Below are positions 30,860 to 35,157 of a stretch of 35,157 nt of DNA, one piece after another. The notes beneath the pieces were generated by a model. The model saw nothing but the letters and a program-made list of their open reading frames with translations, was not told the origin of the DNA and made no database searches. The DNA is from Bacteroidota bacterium (lineage in GTDB: Bacteria; Bacteroidota; Bacteroidia; Chitinophagales; Chitinophagaceae): positions 1 through 35,157 of the forward strand of contig JAEZZY010000051.1 of the NCBI GenBank assembly GCA_023418315.1, given 5' to 3'. Every line of letters begins with the position of its first letter. The first letter of the stretch is position 1. The position numbers and the translations under genes were made by a program.

Positions 30860-33799
30860 ATGAAATACATCTCTACATTCCTGCTCTTTTGCGTGAGCAT
30901 AAATAGTTATGGACAAACAAGCCCGAATGACTATAATTTTTCCACCAATACGAATGCTTCGCTTTACAACATGAGCAATGCGGATACGCTCATTGGCGGC
31001 GGGCAGGATAATATAACGGACGATGCGAGGATTTTGCCTTTTACCTTTGCATTTTTGGGGTTTTTTCATAAAACATTTAGTGTAACGGCTAATGGTGTTG
31101 TTTATTTATCTCCGTTGGGCGGCAGTAATAATTATTATCAGATTGCTGCTTTATCTGCTAACGGTAATAACGACTATAAATGGAACGGAACGGGAATGGG
31201 CACGAGTAAGGACGGAGCAGTAGTGTGTAAAACATTCGGGACAGAACCTTACAGGCAATTTGTAATATCGTTTGAAAAGATGAGCCTGAGCAAGCGTATG
31301 GGTAATGATGATGCTACCTTTCAGGTAGCTTTGCATGAAAGCAGCGGACAAGTACAGTTTATCTACGGCAATGTAAATGTATCGGATACCTTGTCGGGTT
31401 TTTTAGACCCTCGGATATCAAAGACTAATGTGAACCAACACAAAATAGTAAATATTTCCAATCATACGGCTTATTACTCTACTTCTTTTCCCTGGGCTTA
31501 TACGATGAACCCAGGCATTATCAGTGGTTTGCATAGCCCCGTTGCTGCTAATTGCAGAACGTATCTGTTCACACCGCCGCCCATTGCTAACTTTATGGAT
31601 ACGGTATTGGTGGTAGATACGGTAGTGTCCGGCGTTGCACAGACCACAATACCTGAATATCAGCCCAACTACTATTATTATTACCAATTTGCCAAATCTC
31701 CGTCGGGTCCGTTTAGTCCGCCTACTGTGCTTAGTACGAATATTTTTCAGGGTATGCCGGACAGTACGCTGCATTATCGCATTTACAAAAGCAACGGCGG
31801 CGCTGTTTCTACAAACTATGCTTCGGGAAGTATTACATTCGGTTCTGCACGAAAATTCACTTCTCAGAACAGCGGCTTGTGGATAGATAATAGTGCTTGG
31901 GGCACACTGGTTGGACATTATCCTTTATGGGGTGATACGGTTGTCATCTCACAGGGTGATACGATAACGCTTTCTGCTTTTGGAAGCGCATCTGCCTTAG
32001 ATCTGGACGTAAAAGGCGTGTTGGACTATGGAAATGTATTGTACAATCCGGTAACGGTAAAGAACCTGCATGTAGATACAACGGGCGTGGTGCTTGTACA
32101 TAATGGAAGTACAGTTTCCAATCCCAATAGTACGACCGGCGGCACGCTAATCGTAGCGGGCAATATGACCGGCGCAGGCAAGGTGGATATGCGTTATAAT
32201 AATTGCACACTGCAACTAAAAAATGCGGAGGAAGTAGTTACCCACGTCATTTCCGTAAATTTTGAACAAGGAAATAACAATACCCCATTATTAAACACCC
32301 TGATACTTTCTACTGCAAATACGGTACAGTTGCTTACACCACTTACCATCAATAAAGAAATAAAAGGCGAATATGGTTCTATTACTACGAACAACAATCT
32401 TTCTATTAATAAGAATGCAACTGTGGGCACACAATCCGCGCCGTCAAATCTGAAAATATACCGCTATAGCCGAGCGCCGCTTTTTTCGGGTAATGTTAAT
32501 TTTGCTGTAGGCTCTCTTCCTCAGCTTTATTACATGAGCAATCCTATTTACTATGACCCATTAGCATCTTTTTCAGTACCGCCCTTTACTGCAGGCAATG
32601 AAGTGCCTACGAATGACAGTATAGAACGATTGTATGTATATAGCAATGCAGGGGTTGATTTCAACCAAGCCATAACCATTACGAATACGATGGAGTGGGA
32701 AAACGGTCATGTAAACATGGTGAACGGTGATGATTTTATCTTATCGGGAACGAATTTTTATTATACAAGCGGTGGTATCAAAACGAATGGTTGGGTGAAG
32801 TATTTTCAATATCAGTATCCTTATACGGGGCTTATGAATACGCCTGGCAATAGTAATGTTTATCCAATTGTTTCTGATAATAAAAAGCGATTTGCCTTTT
32901 TACAGGGTGCTTTATCTGCCGATGGTTTATACAGTGTAAAACATACAGACATAGCAGGCACTACTACTTTTGCCACTTCCTTCACTGAAAACGGAAACAC
33001 ATTCAGCAAACGTTCTAATGCTTATTGGGAGGTTTCATCTCCTACAGGGAATGAATTTGCCAACAATGCTTTTCACTTCCGTGCAGGAGATATGGACAGC
33101 ATTACAGACCATCAGCTTACGGCGGTGTGCTATGCAAGCGGAGCAGGCGCGGGTACACATCTTGCAACAACAGGAGGAAAAGTAGCGCCTATCATATCTC
33201 GTACGGGACTAAACTCGGCAAACATCGGAAGCAATAAATTTTACATAGCCATAACGGATGCTACCCCTTTATCAGTTGGTTTGCTTTCTTTTACAGGGAA
33301 GTCTGAGAGCGAAAGCAACTTATTAAAATGGGAGCTTGCAACTAAGCATAGCTTAACGGAGATAGAACTGCAAAGAAGTAGTAACGGAAAAATTTTTGAG
33401 CGACTTGCACTTGCAGATATTAACGACAACCAAACAGCATATTCTTACAGGGACAGGAATCCTTTTGACGGTAATAATTTTTATCGCTTGAAAATAAGAG
33501 AAAAAGATACCAGACAAACTTACTCCCATACGGTGATGCTTAATTCTTCCCACTCCATACAAGATATACATTGCTTCCCCAACCCTGCCATGCAAACCTT
33601 ATACATCTCTGCAACGAATAAGCCGGTTGAGCGTTTCGCAATATATAACCTTTCAGGAAAAGCAGAAATGAAAGGAAATCTTGATGTACGGAACGGTGTG
33701 AATAGTATTGATATTCATCGTTTGACTGAGGGGGTTTATTTACTTCAGCTTTATAGCAAAACAGAATGTGTTTATACTGCAAAGTTTATAAAAGAATAG
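30860..33799 (+). CDS. Very large T9SS type A sorting domain protein
   Basis: A 979-residue secreted protein. The signal peptide MKYISTFLLFCVSINSYG ends near GQTS. The N-terminal domain (DDARILPFTFAFLGFFHKTF, then FQVALHESSGQVQFIYGNVN) resembles lectin- or NIDO-like extracellular folds: a large beta-sandwich where FLG, NGVVYLSP and YGNVNV lie near each other. The middle (~330-650) holds beta-helix-like repeats (SQGDTITLSAFGS, then LVHNGSTVSNPNS). The C-terminal ~180 residues have the shared module LLSFTGKSESESNLLKWELA, then NNFYRLKIREKDTRQTYSHT. The type A tail (~901-979) is CFPNPAMQTLYISA, AIYNLSGKA and LTEGVYLLQLYS, ending FIKE. No enzymatic motif is seen. Confidence 0.86.
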   Translation: MKYISTFLLFCVSINSYGQTSPNDYNFSTNTNASLYNMSNADTLIGGGQDNITDDARILPFTFAFLGFFHKTFSVTANGVVYLSPLGGSNNYYQIAALSANGNNDYKWNGTGMGTSKDGAVVCKTFGTEPYRQFVISFEKMSLSKRMGNDDATFQVALHESSGQVQFIYGNVNVSDTLSGFLDPRISKTNVNQHKIVNISNHTAYYSTSFPWAYTMNPGIISGLHSPVAANCRTYLFTPPPIANFMDTVLVVDTVVSGVAQTTIPEYQPNYYYYYQFAKSPSGPFSPPTVLSTNIFQGMPDSTLHYRIYKSNGGAVSTNYASGSITFGSARKFTSQNSGLWIDNSAWGTLVGHYPLWGDTVVISQGDTITLSAFGSASALDLDVKGVLDYGNVLYNPVTVKNLHVDTTGVVLVHNGSTVSNPNSTTGGTLIVAGNMTGAGKVDMRYNNCTLQLKNAEEVVTHVISVNFEQGNNNTPLLNTLILSTANTVQLLTPLTINKEIKGEYGSITTNNNLSINKNATVGTQSAPSNLKIYRYSRAPLFSGNVNFAVGSLPQLYYMSNPIYYDPLASFSVPPFTAGNEVPTNDSIERLYVYSNAGVDFNQAITITNTMEWENGHVNMVNGDDFILSGTNFYYTSGGIKTNGWVKYFQYQYPYTGLMNTPGNSNVYPIVSDNKKRFAFLQGALSADGLYSVKHTDIAGTTTFATSFTENGNTFSKRSNAYWEVSSPTGNEFANNAFHFRAGDMDSITDHQLTAVCYASGAGAGTHLATTGGKVAPIISRTGLNSANIGSNKFYIAITDATPLSVGLLSFTGKSESESNLLKWELATKHSLTEIELQRSSNGKIFERLALADINDNQTAYSYRDRNPFDGNNFYRLKIREKDTRQTYSHTVMLNSSHSIQDIHCFPNPAMQTLYISATNKPVERFAIYNLSGKAEMKGNLDVRNGVNSIDIHRLTEGVYLLQLYSKTECVYTAKFIKE

Positions 33800-33852
33800 A
33801 AACATCATTTTTGCGTAAAAAATTTGGCATCGTTAAATAAATATACATTTTG

Positions 33853-34023
33853 CCCGTAGTGCATTATGACAAATAGTAGCTTTTTTTTTGGTTGAAAACG
33901 ATAATCAAGTTCTTTCTGTACTCAATTTTAGAACGAAATTTTTTCAAATTTTCAGCCTGAATTTGTTTAGGTTTTACATGGTTTGACCTTTTGACCGAAA
34001 AAAATAGGATAATGCACTACGGG
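33853..34023. mobile_element. 171-bp MITE-like element with 9-bp target duplication
   Basis: The ends are exact 15-bp inverted repeats: CCCGTAGTGCATTAT (33853-33867) and ATAATGCACTACGGG (34009-34023). They are flanked outside by a perfect 9-bp direct repeat TACATTTTG (33844-33852 and 34024-34032), the footprint of transposition. The 141-bp inside has no gene; it is T-rich and contains a GTTCT...AGAAC stem. The 9-bp duplication agrees with an IS1-family transposase (8-10 bp typical) but does not prove it. Removing the element rejoins TACATTTTG to the sequence that leads into the transposase remnant 12 bases later. Confidence 0.8.
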
Positions 34024-34044
34024 TACATTTTGTAATTTTTGTTG

Positions 34045-34149
34045 ATGAAATGTATTAAACGTAACTCTGAAGAAAGCGTAAAGCGTGGAATAATAAAGAA
34101 CAAGCAACGATACTTGTGTAAGGTGTGCATCAAAACATGGCTTTTTTAA
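34045..34149 (+). pseudogene. Truncated IS1-like transposase, N-terminal zinc ribbon only
   Basis: A 34-residue frame (ATG 34045-34047, stop TAA 34147-34149) reads MKCIKRNSEESVKRGI, then KNKQRYLCKVCIKTW. This is the N-terminal zinc ribbon of InsA-like IS1 transposases: C-x2-(C)-N at the start, a basic turn, then QRY-x-C-x2-C. The first pair has lost its second Cys (CIKR for CxxC), and the protein stops right after the ribbon, with no DDE domain downstream in any frame that I could follow. It is dead as a transposase. Confidence 0.65.
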
Positions 34150-34433
34150 TTTTGCGAAGGGTTGGTATGGGCATTCTCGCGTCGGTTTGTTGTTTCGTTT
34201 ATATTGTCTTTGTTTACCTGTCAAAAGGGGTTATTTTTTCTCGTTTATGTTAGTCATTTCGTTGTTGTCGTGTCGTCTTTTACGCTTGCTGCTAACTTAT
34301 TTATACATGTAACAAACTTACACAAATAAGACAAATTAAGTGGTTTAGTTTAGTTTTAAAAATACAGAGTGTTCGGCATTCTTTAGGGAGCAAATGAATA
34401 GGGTAATTGTTGGTTGTAATTATCTATAAAACC

Positions 34434-34464
34434 AAAAAAAGCAGGCGAATGACCACCTGCTTTT
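34434..34464 (-). terminator. Intrinsic terminator of the right-edge gene
   Basis: AAAAGCAGG (34437-34445) pairs with CCTGCTTTT (34456-34464), 9-bp perfect stem, 10-base loop. Read on the minus strand it is followed by a run of seven T (complement of 34434-34440), 22 bases after the stop codon of the gene ending at 34486. Confidence 0.88.
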
Positions 34465-34485
34465 CTTCAAAATTGTTTTTCTTTC

Positions 34486-35157
34486 TTATTTTCTTGTCCA
34501 TCCTGCAGTCCAGTCATTACCCGACTGCACAGCGCCTTTATAGGAAGCATTGGTAAACCATGAATCTAAAGAAGTAGGGCTAACTGCTCCTGTAGCATTA
34601 GTACCGATGTATTTTCCGGTGATGTAAGAAGGTGTGGCTGCGGCTTGCGCATCGTTCATATAGCCTTCTTCTGTAAATCGGTTAGCACCTTCGTAGTTCG
34701 CGCCACCTGTTTTCTTAAAGGACCATAATTTAGCATTGTAGATGTCGGAGTTTCTGATGCCTAAGCTTCCGTCTTCCATGTTCAGCAAGGTTTGGTCATG
34801 TTCCACTTCCACCCCACTGTTAAAGTTGTAAACCACAAAATTGTGCAGTTTTGCTTTGGTGCCTTCGCGCAGTTTCAGCGCACGAGTTTTTCCTGTTTCG
34901 GTAGCTGTATTAGGGTCATCACCTGTTTTAGCCAATGTAGAGCCTACTAAGGTAACGTTGGAAATAGTAGGGTTGGAATAAGGAGTTGCGGCATTGTTGC
35001 TACCACTGTTATCTGCTTCAAAACCGCGGTCGGCTACATCATCCCCCTGAATCCCTACCCAAAACTGACCTTTCCCGCTCCATCCATACGTCCAGTCGAA
35101 CATATCATCCTGCGCGCCATTTACAAAAAGGTATTTGGCATTTACCGTACCGCCAAA
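34486..35157 (-). CDS. Secreted protein, C-terminal part (partial at the right edge)
   Basis: At least 223 residues; the 5' end is beyond the window, since the frame is open to the last base and the first visible residues are FGGTVNAKYLFVNGAQDDMF. It reads DWTYGWSGKGQFWVGIQGDD, then ADRGFEADNSGSN and PTISNVTLVGSTL, then KLREGTKAKLHNFVVYNFNS, and ends DWTAGWTRK. This is the repeat-rich surface protein type that in Bacteroidota usually has a signal peptide or lipobox, seen often next to TonB-dependent receptors; the beta-helix-like strings (TISNVTLVG, AKLHNFVVYN) are plain. No type A tail is present. The gene ends 22 bases before a good terminator. Confidence 0.72.
   Translation of the reverse strand, partial: FGGTVNAKYLFVNGAQDDMFDWTYGWSGKGQFWVGIQGDDVADRGFEADNSGSNNAATPYSNPTISNVTLVGSTLAKTGDDPNTATETGKTRALKLREGTKAKLHNFVVYNFNSGVEVEHDQTLLNMEDGSLGIRNSDIYNAKLWSFKKTGGANYEGANRFTEEGYMNDAQAAATPSYITGKYIGTNATGAVSPTSLDSWFTNASYKGAVQSGNDWTAGWTRK

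Larger units (their letters stand above)
33800..34485. other. Gene-poor mobile-DNA scar
   Basis: 686 bases without a full gene. In order: a 44-base tail after the T9SS gene, a 171-bp MITE with target duplications (33844-34032), the truncated N-terminus of an IS1-like transposase (34045-34149), then 280 T-rich bases without a gene call, which include a 7-bp inverted repeat (CTTATTT 34296-34302, AAATAAG 34324-34330). A minus-strand terminator (34434-34464) closes the right-edge gene. Confidence 0.75.

Noticed and set aside
33967..34224. 85-codon minus-strand frame
   Set aside because: It runs across the MITE end, the target duplication and the transposase relic, so it is an accident of joined pieces.
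1..35157. tRNA, rRNA, CRISPR array, known riboswitch
   Set aside because: I scanned for tRNA T-arm consensus, regularly spaced repeats and common riboswitch cores and saw none; a covariance-model search would be needed to be certain.

Overview
The window is typical Bacteroidota chromosome, most likely from the class Chitinophagia. Several proteins carry type IX secretion (T9SS) C-terminal sorting tails (type B at the left edge, type A in three large proteins). There are abundant YSIRK-free short signal peptides and lipoboxes. Shine-Dalgarno sequences are scarce, and promoter-like sites fit the Bacteroidota pattern TTTG-N19-22-TAnnTTTG. I see no rRNA, tRNA, CRISPR array or complete insertion sequence. 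All functional calls come from reading the sequence and recalling family motifs; no search was run.

Layout. 1-181 is the tail of a T9SS type B cargo, closed by a strong terminator. 251-2396 (minus) holds a nitronate monooxygenase-like flavoprotein and a sugar-phosphate nucleotidyltransferase, followed by divergent yajQ (2534-3025) and a 1163-residue SBBP/SprB-repeat T9SS cargo (3068-6559). 6675-9274 is a Kdo-type sugar cluster: an unusual transaldolase-CBS fusion, a KdsC-like HAD phosphatase and KdsB. 9307-15183 is mostly housekeeping: holB (minus), a small SWIM/zinc-ribbon protein, a luciferase-like flavin oxidoreductase, an aminotransferase, a small membrane protein, a DUF4375-like protein and a TRIC/YadS-type membrane protein. 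15501-17129 is an ABC-F ATPase with one composite ATP site degenerate. 17200-19341 is an AT-rich patch of unrecognised genes and decayed sequence. 19342-22783 has a MazG-like pyrophosphohydrolase, an orphan MoxR ATPase with a DUF1569 partner, and the HD-type tRNA nucleotidyltransferase. 23258-33799 carries a NarL-type response regulator and TPR histidine kinase, followed by a same-strand run of lipoproteins and surface/T9SS proteins. 33800-34485 is a mobile-DNA scar, and the right edge cuts a secreted beta-helix-like protein on the minus strand.

The most notable observations are as follows. (1) The transaldolase domain keeps the Schiff-base lysine but has lost two conserved active-site residues. 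It is fused to a CBS pair of the kind found in KdsD and sits beside kdsC- and kdsB-like genes; it may be an alternative or regulatory first step for a Kdo-like sugar. (2) A short dispersed intergenic repeat with a 51-bp constant-length core is present in three clear copies and one degenerate copy. (3) A 171-bp MITE has 15-bp perfect inverted ends and a 9-bp target duplication; it lies 12 bp from the broken N-terminus of an IS1-like transposase zinc ribbon. (4) The ABC-F protein has a coherent loss of exactly one composite nucleotide site.
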